Below are positions 6,856 to 16,133 of a stretch of 64,000 nt of DNA, piece by piece; positions within the stretch are counted from its first letter, which is position 1; each line of letters opens with the position of its first letter. The notes under the pieces were generated by a model. That model saw only the letters and a list, made by a program, of their open reading frames with translations. It was not told the origin of the DNA and searched no databases. The stretch is taken from assembly GCA_041395505.1 (NCBI GenBank), contig JAWLAG010000001.1, positions 1 to 64,000 on the forward strand, given 5' to 3'. The DNA is from Steroidobacteraceae bacterium (GTDB taxonomy: Bacteria; Pseudomonadota; Gammaproteobacteria; Steroidobacterales; Steroidobacteraceae). Made by a program: the position numbers and the translations under genes.

Positions 6856-9333
6856 TCAGAACTTCAGACGGAAGGTCAAGCCATAGGTCGTCAGGCGCGG
6901 ATGCGAGACCGTCCAGCGGAACGGGAAGAACGTGCCGCCAGAGTTCGCGCCGCTCGGCAATGTGTTCGTGAAATATACATCGCGGAACGCTCCTGTTGGC
7001 GCATCCTCGTGAGTAAGATTGCGGCCCCAGAGTTCGACCTGCCAACGTTCGTTCTCCAATCCCAGTGACATGTTGAGATTGAGCGAGGACGGCACAATGG
7101 TCTGGTTCGAGGCATCGGCGAACTGCTTGCCGCGATAGGCCAGATCGCCGCGCACGTACCAGTCGGTCGATTCGTTCACAGCGAAGCCGTAACGCGCCGT
7201 ACCTGTCGCCTGCCAATCGGACTGACGCAGGACCTTGTTGCCGGACACATCGCCGGTCGGCGCATAGGTCGGGAACTGCGTGAAGGTGGTGAGCGCCGCA
7301 CGGTCATAGGTCGCGTCGATATAGGCCACACCAAGACCCAGACGCAGGGTGTCGATCGGCCGGGCGTCGATCTGGAACTCGAAGCCCTTGATGGTGGCAT
7401 CACCCGCGTTCACGCTGAATGCGGTGGGCGTGATGATGTCCTGGCCGTTGACTTGCGACACCACTTGCGGAATGACGATGTCCTTCCAGTCCATGTGGTA
7501 GACATCGATCTCGGTGTTGAAGCGCCCGTCGTTGAACTCGCCCTTGAAGCCGATTTCGGCGCTGACCAGCTTCTCGGGATCGAACGATCCGGGAATAAAT
7601 ACATCCACACCCGGATTGCTGACGAACTGCACCGTCGCCGAATCGAAACCGCCGGACTTGTCAGAGCTGGCGAGTGCCGCGAACCAGCTCATGTTGTCCG
7701 TGGGCTTGAAACGCACGAACCCACGCCAGCTCACCAGGCCCCAGCTGTCTTTGAAGTCCTCGGCCGAATCGCGGTTGATGGAGCGGCGTTCTTCATCCGT
7801 GTAGCGCGCTTCGATACCGCCCGTCCAGCGGTCGCCGAAATCGTACTCGGTCTGAAAGAAGCCCGAGATTGCCTGTTGCTTGCTGATGAAAATATCGGCA
7901 TAGCGCGACCCGCCGGCCGGGTCGGTGAACCACTCCAGAAACGTCGCATTCCCCGCGAAAGGTGCAAAATCGACAACTGTCGTGAAGGTTGGTGGGAACG
8001 CGACGCACACCAAACAAAATGATCCAAAATTGGCGGGCAATGGCCGTGTTGCGATCACGCCATCCTCACCGGCCTTGGACTCGGTATCGTAATAGTACGC
8101 ACCCAATGAGTAACGGAAGCGCTGCTCGCGATCGCTGTTGAAGCGCAGCTCCTGGCTCAGCTCCTTGGTGTGCGAGCCGCCACCGATCTGCAGCAAACCG
8201 GTGGTAAATTGTTGAACTGGGCCGGAGACCGTACCCCCAAAAGTTGGGTTGAACGGCGCGGGCGCCGGCTGGTAGGTGAAAATTGTCGTCTCGCCCGAAT
8301 TGCGCGAACCGTCGACGAAGAACGACTGGTCGAGCTTCGAGTAGCCGGTCAGGGCATCCAATGAATGCGCGCCGATGTTCCAATGCAACTTGAGGTGCGA
8401 ACGAATGAGATCACGATCTTCGCCGGTTGCACCGGTTACAGCATTCAGGCTGTCGGAATTCACCGTCGGCAGCTCGCCACAGTAGTTGAGCAAGCGGCTG
8501 GAGAGGGTCGGCACGGCATCGCGCCGGTTTTCGCAATTCGCTGCAACGGCGGACAACGCCGAATTGTCGATCTGGTCATCCGACAGGTACAACGAAAGTT
8601 CGCCCTCGAAGGTTTCGCTCGGCGCAAAGACCAGCATGCCCTGGGCGGTCTTGAACTTGGCACCGCCGAGATCAGCACCGTTTGGGTTCTGGTTGTCGTA
8701 GGAGCCATCCCAGTCGTCGGCAAGCAGCGCGACCCTGCCACGAAGGGTCGATGTAAGCGGTCCGCTGAACGAAACGCCCATGCTGCGCTTGCCGCGATTG
8801 CCAACCGTGAAGTTGGCCTTGCCCTCGAACTGCTCGCTCGGGCGCTTGGTCACGTAGTTGATGGCGCCGCTGAAAGCATTTCGTCCATAGGCCGCTGCTT
8901 GTGGCCCCTTCAGGACCTCGATGCGCTCGAGGTCGAGGAAATTGAAGTTGATGCCCTCGCGTCCGGAGACATAGACACCATCGACGAACACCGCTGTGTT
9001 AAGTTCCGCAAGAATGTCGATGGGCGCTACGCCGCGTATCACCGGCGCCGGCAGGAACTCGCCGATGACGTTGGAGAATTGCAGGCCGGGCGTCGCGGCA
9101 GCGATGTCATCGAGGTTCGCAATGCCACGCGCTTCGATCTCCGCCGTACCAATGGCGGTCAAGGCCGCTGGCACGTCGATGAGTTTTTCCTCGACGCGCC
9201 GGGCCGTCACGACGATTTCGGTCAGACGGTCGAGCTGGTCCTGGCTTGACTGCGCCCCCGCAGGCGTCGCCACAAGCGCCGCCACTGCGGGCACTGTTGC
9301 GAACAAGCAACGAAAAATCCCCCTGCTGTTCAT
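6856..9333 (-). CDS. TonB-dependent outer-membrane receptor
   Basis: 825 residues: a signal peptide (about residues 1-27), a TonB box-like EIVVTARR, a plug domain (about 45-160, with DVPAALTAIG and ATPGLQFSN), then a 22-strand barrel ending in aromatic LTFRLKF, as expected for BamA recognition. It imports a ligand too large for porins, energised by TonB. The receptor belongs to the broad TBDT group found in xanthomonads and sphingomonads, and the ligand cannot be read from sequence. The downstream ChaN-like gene suggests heme or iron. RBS AGAGGT lies before the ATG. It is the first gene of the operon, divergent from the lipoprotein gene at 9534. Confidence 0.92.
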   Translation of the reverse strand: MNSRGIFRCLFATVPAVAALVATPAGAQSSQDQLDRLTEIVVTARRVEEKLIDVPAALTAIGTAEIEARGIANLDDIAAATPGLQFSNVIGEFLPAPVIRGVAPIDILAELNTAVFVDGVYVSGREGINFNFLDLERIEVLKGPQAAAYGRNAFSGAINYVTKRPSEQFEGKANFTVGNRGKRSMGVSFSGPLTSTLRGRVALLADDWDGSYDNQNPNGADLGGAKFKTAQGMLVFAPSETFEGELSLYLSDDQIDNSALSAVAANCENRRDAVPTLSSRLLNYCGELPTVNSDSLNAVTGATGEDRDLIRSHLKLHWNIGAHSLDALTGYSKLDQSFFVDGSRNSGETTIFTYQPAPAPFNPTFGGTVSGPVQQFTTGLLQIGGGSHTKELSQELRFNSDREQRFRYSLGAYYYDTESKAGEDGVIATRPLPANFGSFCLVCVAFPPTFTTVVDFAPFAGNATFLEWFTDPAGGSRYADIFISKQQAISGFFQTEYDFGDRWTGGIEARYTDEERRSINRDSAEDFKDSWGLVSWRGFVRFKPTDNMSWFAALASSDKSGGFDSATVQFVSNPGVDVFIPGSFDPEKLVSAEIGFKGEFNDGRFNTEIDVYHMDWKDIVIPQVVSQVNGQDIITPTAFSVNAGDATIKGFEFQIDARPIDTLRLGLGVAYIDATYDRAALTTFTQFPTYAPTGDVSGNKVLRQSDWQATGTARYGFAVNESTDWYVRGDLAYRGKQFADASNQTIVPSSLNLNMSLGLENERWQVELWGRNLTHEDAPTGAFRDVYFTNTLPSGANSGGTFFPFRWTVSHPRLTTYGLTFRLKF

Positions 9334-9533
9334 AAAGGCCTACCTCTTTAATGGAGTCTTGTTGGGCAAGTCTTACAACATTACATCCGGTCCAGGCAAA
9401 GTGCCAGCATTGGCGCCCTGTTTGTCTGCGTCGCAACCACGGCGTGGCGACGTTGACAGAATCTCGTCCCCGGACTGCCATTGCCAGCTGCTTGCTGATA
9501 AAAAAGCAACATCTGACGTTGGGGGATAACACC
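9334..9533. other. Divergent intergenic region between receptor operon and lipoprotein cluster
   Basis: 200 bp separate the starts of two divergent units, so promoters for both should lie here. The receptor has AGAGGT before its start and the lipoprotein has a G-rich RBS (ttgggggataacacc) before 9534. I did not find a convincing Fur-box palindrome or other operator by eye. Confidence 0.4.
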
Positions 9534-10637
9534 ATGCCGAGGCGAAGCTGCGAGTCATTCTCATTGTGTACCGTTTGGGTCCTTGCGAGCCTTGCGGGCT
9601 GCAGCGGCATGGAGACACAACCAGCCGCCGAGTCCACGCCGGCGCCGCTCGCAGTTCCTGCGGGCGCGAAGCAATTCACGGCTGAAGGCGAACTGCCATC
9701 GTGGGAAATTCCGAACATGCCGGAAGCGGCGGAAGCCTATTACGGTCCAGACAGCCAGCACCTCATCGCCCAGGTGCAGAGCGACAAAGCCATCAAGAGC
9801 GCCCGCGGGAGCGCCGGTTTTCTTACCCAGACCTTCAAGGATGACGGCACGGACATCGTGCTCGTCAACGACCATGGCTGGGATGCCTGCTCGTACTTTT
9901 TTCCCGACGGGAAGAAACTCATCTGGACGTCCATCAAGGATCGCCTCGACATGGACATCGGCAGCTGGTCCGACTGGCGTCGCTACCCGCAGGGCTCGGA
10001 GCTCTACACGTCGGACCTGAAAGGTGGCCACGTACGCCGCCTGACCAACAACGAATACTACGAAGCCGAAGTCACGGTATCGCCCGACGGCAAGTGGATC
10101 GTGTTCGGCCGGCAGATCAAGGGCAACATGGATCTGTGGCTCATGCGATCGGATGGAACCGATGAGAAGCAGCTCACCTTCACGGACGACTGGCAGGAGG
10201 GCGCGCCCTATTTCCTGCCCGACAGCGAGACCATCATCTTCCGCGCCTGGAAGGCGAGCGAATACGGCCAGCGGCCGACGCCGATGACCATCTTCACCAT
10301 CAAGCGCGACGGCAGCGGACTCACACCGCGCACCTTCACCCATGACATGAACTGGGCACCCTATCCGGCGCCCGACGGCCGCCACTTCGTCTATGTGCGC
10401 ATCGTCGATGGCAACAACTGGGAAGTATTCATGAGCGATATGCAGGCGGGTGAAGCCGATGTGCCGAAGCGACTAACCTTTGACCCCGGATTCGACGGTT
10501 TCCCGTCGATCTCGCCCGATGGTCGCAAGATGGTGTGGACCACTTCGCGCAGCGGTGGTGGCAAAGGCTTCATGCAGGGTCTGCGGTTGCATGTCATGGA
10601 CATCACCTCGCTCGGCGTGGGGCCGCGCACGAAATAA
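9534..10637 (+). CDS. TolB-like beta-propeller lipoprotein
   Basis: 367 residues. The N-terminal signal ends in lipobox LASLAGC, so it is a lipoprotein, probably periplasmic-facing. The rest is made of PD40/WD40-like blades with repeated signatures such as FFPDGKKLIWTS, VSPDGKWIVFG, FLPDSETIIFR, PAPDGRHFVYV and ISPDGRKMVWT. The frame is open from 9351, but the ATG at 9534 is chosen for its G-rich RBS and because it directly precedes a proper signal peptide. The role is unknown. These propellers bind sugars, peptides or partner proteins. It heads a plus-strand set with a dioxygenase and two transporters. Confidence 0.75.
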   Translation: MPRRSCESFSLCTVWVLASLAGCSGMETQPAAESTPAPLAVPAGAKQFTAEGELPSWEIPNMPEAAEAYYGPDSQHLIAQVQSDKAIKSARGSAGFLTQTFKDDGTDIVLVNDHGWDACSYFFPDGKKLIWTSIKDRLDMDIGSWSDWRRYPQGSELYTSDLKGGHVRRLTNNEYYEAEVTVSPDGKWIVFGRQIKGNMDLWLMRSDGTDEKQLTFTDDWQEGAPYFLPDSETIIFRAWKASEYGQRPTPMTIFTIKRDGSGLTPRTFTHDMNWAPYPAPDGRHFVYVRIVDGNNWEVFMSDMQAGEADVPKRLTFDPGFDGFPSISPDGRKMVWTTSRSGGGKGFMQGLRLHVMDITSLGVGPRTK

Positions 10638-10678
10638 CGCCGATTCAACCGGGCAGCAACTGTCTCAAGGAGCACGCC

Positions 10679-11563
10679 ATGTCGAGTGCCGCAATGAAAG
10701 CGAGCGCGAGCCAGCGCATCGAGGTTCGCCCGCTTACCGGCGCACTGGGCGCGGAAATCTTCAACGTCGATCTTGGCGAGCTGGACAACGAGGAATTTGC
10801 CGTCATCCACAAGGCCTTCCTCGATTACCAGGCGCTGATGTTCCACGACCAGGAACTGACGCAGGAACAATTCGCCGCGTTCGGCAAGCGCTTCGGCAAA
10901 CTCGAGGAAGAACCCTTCCTGCCGCACAAGGCCGATGTTCCTGGTGTCTATTACCTCAAAGGCGCGCCGAAGGACGCGAAGCAGCTTTCGACGCAGAATC
11001 TCGGTTGGCACGCCGACCACACCTACCAGAAGAATCCGAGCCTCGGCGCCATGCTCTATGGACTCAACGTGCCGCAGGCCGGCGGCGACACGCTCTTTGC
11101 CAGCAACTATCTCTCCTACGACGGCCTGTCGGAACCGATGAGGGCTTTTCTGGATGACAAGATCGCCATCCACGACGTGCTGCAATATGGCCTGAACTCC
11201 GGCCATCATTCCACCGCGACGGCGCGCGCACTCGGGATCCTGACCGCGATGCGCGAGAAATTTCCGCAGATGGAGCATCCGCTCGTCTGCAAGCATCCGG
11301 AAACTGGCCGCAAGATGCTCTATCTCAACCAGGCCTGGACGACGGCCATCAAGGGCCTGCACCACAGCGAGAGCCAGGCCCTGCTCGAGATGCTGAAGCG
11401 ACATTCAGTGCGCGACATTTACTGTTGCCGGTTCCGCTATCGCAACAAGTCGCTGATGCTCTGGGACAATCGCGCAGTGCAGCACAGCCCCAATTCCGAC
11501 TACACCGGCGAGCGTCTGATGATGCGCCTCGCCATACACAGCGACTGGCAACCCGGCAGCTAG
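10679..11563 (+). CDS. TauD/TfdA-family 2-oxoglutarate-dependent dioxygenase
   Basis: 294 residues. The non-heme iron facial triad is visible: H111-A-D113 (WHADHTY) and distal H269 (VQHSP), with R279/R283 downstream for 2-oxoglutarate. The family oxidises taurine, alkylsulfonates, aryloxyalkanoates and other small acids using Fe(II), O2 and 2-oxoglutarate in the cytoplasm. The substrate here is not determinable. Start at 10679 is preferred over the open upstream frame because of AAGGAG about 7 bp before it. Two transporter genes follow, 12 bp downstream, which suggests uptake and oxidation of one compound. Confidence 0.88.
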   Translation: MSSAAMKASASQRIEVRPLTGALGAEIFNVDLGELDNEEFAVIHKAFLDYQALMFHDQELTQEQFAAFGKRFGKLEEEPFLPHKADVPGVYYLKGAPKDAKQLSTQNLGWHADHTYQKNPSLGAMLYGLNVPQAGGDTLFASNYLSYDGLSEPMRAFLDDKIAIHDVLQYGLNSGHHSTATARALGILTAMREKFPQMEHPLVCKHPETGRKMLYLNQAWTTAIKGLHHSESQALLEMLKRHSVRDIYCCRFRYRNKSLMLWDNRAVQHSPNSDYTGERLMMRLAIHSDWQPGS

Positions 11564-11575
11564 CCGGACTCGCCA

Positions 11576-12868
11576 ATGACCGGTCAGGCCGGCGCGCGTT
11601 TCGGACCCATTGCGCTTGCGCCCGGCGTGGCTCCGCGCCATGTCGCGACCAAGCTCGCGGCATCGTTCATTACGATCGGCGCACTCAGCGGCATGGCGAT
11701 CCTGCAGAGCTACATCCTGAGCGAGCATCTGCATGTGCCGCGCGCCATCCAGGGCCGGGTATCGGGCGACCTCGCATTCTGGACCGAGGTCGTCGGTCTC
11801 GCGTTGTTCCTGCCTTTTGGCATGCTCGCCGATCGCATCGGGCGTCGGCCGGTTTTCGTCTTCGGCATGCTCTGCCTCGCGGCAGGTTGGGCGCTCTACC
11901 CGTTTGCGACCTCGCTCGATCAGTTGCTCGCCTTTCGCCTCGTATACGCCGTGGGAGCCGCGGCGACCGCGGGCATGCTCGCGACCCTGGTCAACGACTA
12001 CCCGCTAGATCGCTCGCGCGGCAAGCTGATCGGCTTCACCGCGGTGATGAATACGCTCGGCACCATGTTCGTCGCTGGCGCCATCGGCCGCTTGCCGGCG
12101 TGGCTGTCCCAGCACGGCTATTCCGGTGTCGACAGCGGTACGCTCATGTACCTCGTGGTCGCGGGGCTGTGCCTCGCGATGGCCATCATCGCTGCACGCG
12201 GCTTGATGGCCGGACGGCCGCCCGGCGCGGGCCAGCGACCGGACGCCAGCGAACTCGCAGCAACGGCGGCGCGCGCGCTTCGCAATCCGCGCATTGCGCT
12301 CGCCTATGCCGGCGCCTTCATCGCGCGCTCGGATGTCGTCATCAAGGGCATGTTCCTGGGGCTCTGGGCCGTGCATGCGGGTCGCGACAGTGGCATCGGT
12401 GCGGGCCGCGCCATGGCTGCGTTTGCCACCATGGTGCTCATCATGTATTTCGTGTCGCTCATTTCGGCGCCCTTGTTCGGCTGGTTCATCGATCGCGTCA
12501 ATCGAGTCACCGCCATGATCGTCGCGCTGGCGATAGCGTCGGCCGGTTATCTCGGCATGCGCTGGCTCAGCTCGCCCATCGACATGCAAATGACTCCGCT
12601 GCTGATACTGCTCACACTCGGCACCGGCTTCGTGGTGAAGGCCTCGATGGCACTGATCGGCCAGGAGGCGCCGCCGCGTGAGCGGGCCACGGTGATCTCC
12701 GGCAGCAGCATCTGCGGCGCCGCAGGCATCCTGCTGTTCACGGCCATCGGCGGCAGGCTTTTCGATGCCTGGGGACCCTGGGCGCCGTTTGTCATCGCCG
12801 GCGGCTACCAGGCGTTGCTGCTGCTCGTTGCCATTGCCGTGCGCCTGCGCGCGCCGGGACCGCATTGA
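11576..12868 (+). CDS. Major facilitator superfamily transporter
   Basis: 430 residues with about 12 hydrophobic helices in two halves. Between helices 2 and 3 is the MFS signature GMLADRIGRRPVF, and an equivalent loop FIDRVNRVTA lies between helices 8 and 9. Inner-membrane secondary transporter, substrate unknown. It follows the dioxygenase gene by 12 bp and its TGA overlaps the next start by 4 bp (TTGA at 12865). Confidence 0.88.
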   Translation: MTGQAGARFGPIALAPGVAPRHVATKLAASFITIGALSGMAILQSYILSEHLHVPRAIQGRVSGDLAFWTEVVGLALFLPFGMLADRIGRRPVFVFGMLCLAAGWALYPFATSLDQLLAFRLVYAVGAAATAGMLATLVNDYPLDRSRGKLIGFTAVMNTLGTMFVAGAIGRLPAWLSQHGYSGVDSGTLMYLVVAGLCLAMAIIAARGLMAGRPPGAGQRPDASELAATAARALRNPRIALAYAGAFIARSDVVIKGMFLGLWAVHAGRDSGIGAGRAMAAFATMVLIMYFVSLISAPLFGWFIDRVNRVTAMIVALAIASAGYLGMRWLSSPIDMQMTPLLILLTLGTGFVVKASMALIGQEAPPRERATVISGSSICGAAGILLFTAIGGRLFDAWGPWAPFVIAGGYQALLLLVAIAVRLRAPGPH

Positions 12869-14310
12869 GCTGGTGGCAACAACACTGGAGCGCGGTGGCA
12901 CTGCTGTCGTTCTATGCGCTGATCATCTTCTGGCACGGCATCGCGGGCTGGCGACGATCACACAGCGTTGGCGATTACTATGTGGGCGGCCGTCGGATGA
13001 GCGGCTTTGCCATCGGCATGTCCTTCTTCGCGACCTATCTCAGTACCAATACCTTCATCGGACTCGCCGGCCAGAGCTATAGCTACGGGCCCTGGTGGTT
13101 GCTGTTCACCGTGTTCTTCGTGGGCTTTTCGCTGATTGCCTGGTTGTTGCTCGCCGAGCGATTGCGGCGCATGACCGATGAGCTCGGCGCCGTCACCGTC
13201 GCGGATTTCATCGGCCTGCGCTATGGCAGTGAATCCGCGCGCTACGTTGCGGCTATCGTGATCGTGATCGCGAGCGTGCTTTACATGACGGCGATCTACA
13301 AGGGGATCGGCACTGCGATCGAATTTTTCTTCGACATCCCCTACACCAGCGCGTTACTCGGCATGCTGCTCGTGACCATGCTCTATACCGCTGTGGGCGG
13401 CTTCGTCTCCGTCGTTCGCACGGACGTCGTGCAGGGCATCATCGTCATCATCGCCGCGGCGGTCATGTTCAACGGCGCCGCGGAAGCCGCTGGAGGCGTT
13501 GCCGCACTCGCGGAGCTTCGCGGACGCGAAGGTGGTGAGCAGCTGTTCACCCTGGGCGGCCCGGTGCCGGCCCCGGTCATGTTCGGCATTTTCATCGCCG
13601 GTGCCATCAAGTTCCTGGTAGACCCACGGCAATTGTCGCGACTATTCGGAATCGCACCAGGGCGCGACATTCGCATCGGCATGTGGATCTCGACCGCGGG
13701 GTTCCTGATTGCATTTGGCTTGTTGTTGCCACTCGGTCTGTTCGGCCGGCTGTTGCTGCCCGAGAGCGGGTTGCACGACACCGATCGGGTGATACCGGCG
13801 CTGCTCGCAAGCGGCATCTACAGCGCGCCGGTCGCGGGTTTCCTGCTGGTGGCCCTGATCGCCGCCGCCATGTCATCGCTGGACAGCGTCCTGCTGGTGA
13901 CTGCAACCACGTTTTGCCGCGATCTCCTTGCCAGCGCGGGTCGTAGCCACTGGAGCGATGGACGCATGATCGGCGCGACGCGCGCGGCCGTCATCGGATT
14001 TGCCGTGATCACCGCAGTCATCGCCTGGCAACCACCGGCCAGTATCGTGCGCCTGACAACCTGGTCGGGAAGCCTCTTCGCGGCCTGCTTCTTTCCGGCC
14101 ATGCTGTTCGGCCTGTATTCGCGGCGTGGCAACGGCAGGGCCGTAGTCGCATCCTATGTGGCCGGGGTTGCCGTGCTGATTGCCTGGGGAACGAGTCCAT
14201 GGGCGAAATGGCTGCACGAGATTTTTCCAGCCGTTGCGGCCTCGCTCCTCGCCTTCGCAGCATTCACGCTGGCGCCCGCCAGGCAGTCTATTCCAGCGCC
14301 CACAGAGTGA
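12865..14310 (+). CDS. Sodium:solute symporter (SSS family)
   Basis: 481 residues with about 13 membrane helices. SSS-type features include YYVGGRRMSG in the first loop, FFATYLSTNTFIGLAG in helix 2, YTAVGGFVSVVRTDVVQG, and AAAMSSLDSVLLVTAT in the helix carrying sodium-site serines. It probably imports a solute with Na+. The start is TTG at 12865, overlapping the MFS stop, so translation is probably coupled. The 3' end overlaps the convergent methyltransferase gene by 23 bp. Confidence 0.88.
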   Translation: MSWWQQHWSAVALLSFYALIIFWHGIAGWRRSHSVGDYYVGGRRMSGFAIGMSFFATYLSTNTFIGLAGQSYSYGPWWLLFTVFFVGFSLIAWLLLAERLRRMTDELGAVTVADFIGLRYGSESARYVAAIVIVIASVLYMTAIYKGIGTAIEFFFDIPYTSALLGMLLVTMLYTAVGGFVSVVRTDVVQGIIVIIAAAVMFNGAAEAAGGVAALAELRGREGGEQLFTLGGPVPAPVMFGIFIAGAIKFLVDPRQLSRLFGIAPGRDIRIGMWISTAGFLIAFGLLLPLGLFGRLLLPESGLHDTDRVIPALLASGIYSAPVAGFLLVALIAAAMSSLDSVLLVTATTFCRDLLASAGRSHWSDGRMIGATRAAVIGFAVITAVIAWQPPASIVRLTTWSGSLFAACFFPAMLFGLYSRRGNGRAVVASYVAGVAVLIAWGTSPWAKWLHEIFPAVAASLLAFAAFTLAPARQSIPAPTE

Positions 14311-14863
14311 TCGGCGCGCCACGGCGCAGCCACAGCCCCATGCCCACTTCGCGAAAGTTTCGCTCGAGCCGGCTGCGATACCAGGACGCGGGGCGCAGAT
14401 TCACATCGCCATCGGTGCGGCTGCGGTCGCAGTTGTGGCGCCAGTCCTCGCGGGTGAGCGCGCTGAAGTAGAGCGCGCCGCGGGTCAGGCGCGCGAGATT
14501 GGCAAGTGCGCGAGACGCATCGCGCTCACCGAGGTACTGGAGCACGTCGTAGCAGATCGTCAATTCGAAAGGGCGCGCATTGCGATAGCTGGCGATGGAA
14601 CCGCGCTGCCAGCCATAGCGTTCGCAAAGATAAGCGCTGTATTCGAGGCCGGTGTAGTCGGCTCTTGGCAACGCGCGCAACAGGGGCTTGCGCATGAGCC
14701 CGATTCCGCAACCGGCATCGAGAATGCGCCGCACCGGCAAACCCGCGTGATCTGCCCAGGCGGCGATGAAACGGGCGCGCGCGCGCATCTCGGCGCCGGA
14801 GGTTACCGCGCTGCGCGGATCGAAGTAACGCTTGCGGTAATAGTCGCGATCGAATTCAGTCAT
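14288..14863 (-). CDS. Class I SAM-dependent methyltransferase
   Basis: 191 residues. Motif I is ILDAGCGIGLM (SAM-binding GxGxG type), an acidic residue follows strand 2 (YTGLEYS), and TICYDVLQYL is the motif-IV region. The substrate is unknown. The ATG at 14863 (MTEFDRDYY) is chosen over the longer open frame, whose upstream 56 residues are Arg/Cys-rich and unlike protein. It converges on the symporter gene with a 23-bp overlap. Confidence 0.78.
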   Translation of the reverse strand: MTEFDRDYYRKRYFDPRSAVTSGAEMRARARFIAAWADHAGLPVRRILDAGCGIGLMRKPLLRALPRADYTGLEYSAYLCERYGWQRGSIASYRNARPFELTICYDVLQYLGERDASRALANLARLTRGALYFSALTREDWRHNCDRSRTDGDVNLRPASWYRSRLERNFREVGMGLWLRRGAPITLWALE

Positions 14864-15083
14864 TTTTTCGTCACGTATTTCGTAGCAGCTTGGCGACAAA
14901 ACAAAACGTTGTCCATCAAGCACCTGCGCGAAACCCTCTCTGGGATGTCGGCATTGACGCACATGTCGGCAAATCCGCACAGCGAAAATCCCGCGGAAAA
15001 GGCCATGTCGGCGGAAGTTGCGCGCTGGCACGCAATTTGCTCCATGCCGTTGCGGTACCTACAACGATCCTTGGGGTTTCACA
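14864..15083. other. Intergenic region upstream of methyltransferase and Fn3 lipoprotein genes
   Basis: 220 bp between divergent genes. No RNA gene, repeat or clear operator was seen. It must hold the promoters of both flanking genes. Confidence 0.3.
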
Positions 15084-15590
15084 TTGTACTGTTCACGCCT
15101 CACAGCGGTGGCGCTGTGTGTACTTACGCTCAACGCTTGCGGAGGTGGCGGCGACAGTACGACGAACGCTCGCGTCACCAAGCGCTTGCCGGGCGACAAC
15201 ACGATCTACGCCACCCATCCGGCGCAGCCGGTCGCGCCGACCACGCCTACAAAGACACCTTCGGCCACACCGACGACGACAACGCCAGCTACCGGCGGCG
15301 CACCGACCACCAACAATCTCCCCGGCGCCGGCACGGGATCCGCGACGCTTAGCTGGCAACCCCCGACCACCAATACCGACGGATCAGCGCTGACCAACCT
15401 TCGGGGTTACTACGTCTATCAAGGCAACGCGCCATCGCAACTTCGCGTGCTGGTCCGTCTCGACAATCCGGGACTGACGCGCTACCAGATCGACGGACTG
15501 GCGCCTGGCCGGCACTATTTCGCGCTGACTGCGATAGGCGGCAACAGCGAAGGGGTACTGTCAGCCATCGTCTCGAAACTCATCGAGTAG
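15084..15590 (+). CDS. Lipoprotein with fibronectin type III-like domain
   Basis: About 168 residues: a signal peptide with lipobox LTLNAC followed by GGGG, a Thr/Pro/Ala-rich low-complexity linker (about 35-85), then an Fn3-like fold (ATLSWQPP, YYVYQG, YQIDGLAPGRHYFALTAIG). Such modules sit on envelope proteins and mediate binding. TTG at 15084 is chosen since the signal peptide begins directly after it, but upstream starts as far as 15018 stay open. The 3' end overlaps the convergent DUF3592-like gene by 11 bp. Confidence 0.6.
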   Translation: MYCSRLTAVALCVLTLNACGGGGDSTTNARVTKRLPGDNTIYATHPAQPVAPTTPTKTPSATPTTTTPATGGAPTTNNLPGAGTGSATLSWQPPTTNTDGSALTNLRGYYVYQGNAPSQLRVLVRLDNPGLTRYQIDGLAPGRHYFALTAIGGNSEGVLSAIVSKLIE

Positions 15591-16008
15591 GGGCGCGCCG
15601 CAGCAACCAGGCTGCCAGCGCGCACAACACACCGAGTACGGTCGCAACGGTGACCCCGAGCGCGGCCGCTGCGAATTCGCCGAGCCGCGCAACCTGCGGC
15701 GTCGATGCCAGATACCGCACACGCACTGTCGAACCGATGGCGTAAGGCTGACCGGGCAAGGTCAGCTGCCCTTCGAATTCGTGAATCGAACCGTTGCCCG
15801 TCGTGAAACGCACGCGCGGTGTGAACAGGTTGCGGCCATCGCTGGCGCGACTCTCTCGATAACCAACGACCTCGCCCCGGCCCTCGATGACGTCGGGTGT
15901 CAGATACAGGGATTGCCTGGCCAGGTAAGCGGCCAGTACAAGCGAAACGATCGCGAGTACTGCGAGCGCACTACCGGCGATACCGAGAATGCCGTGGGCC
16001 AGTTTCAT
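15580..16008 (-). CDS. DUF3592-like small membrane protein
   Basis: 142 residues: an N-terminal transmembrane helix (about 8-28), an extracytoplasmic beta-rich middle (GEVVGYRES, PRVRFTTGNG, VRVRYLASTP), and a second helix (about 112-135). This topology and the VRYLASTP stretch resemble DUF3592 proteins. Function unknown. Confidence 0.6.
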   Translation of the reverse strand: MKLAHGILGIAGSALAVLAIVSLVLAAYLARQSLYLTPDVIEGRGEVVGYRESRASDGRNLFTPRVRFTTGNGSIHEFEGQLTLPGQPYAIGSTVRVRYLASTPQVARLGEFAAAALGVTVATVLGVLCALAAWLLRRAPTR

Positions 16009-16133
16009 GGCCCGGCACTATATAAGGATGCGCCGGGTCTGCCCAAGCACCCCAAGCATTCTGTTGCGGTGCGTGGGCCCCACGGTTAGGCTTCACTCGG
16101 CGCAACGGGTCGCCGTCCGGCGGAAGCTGGCCC

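Noticed and set aside
16085..16091. GTTAGGC, an attC-like core motif before the DUF937-OmpA gene
   Set aside because: No matching RYYYAAC partner and no imperfect palindrome around it, and it is 15 kb from intI. A 7-mer match is expected by chance.
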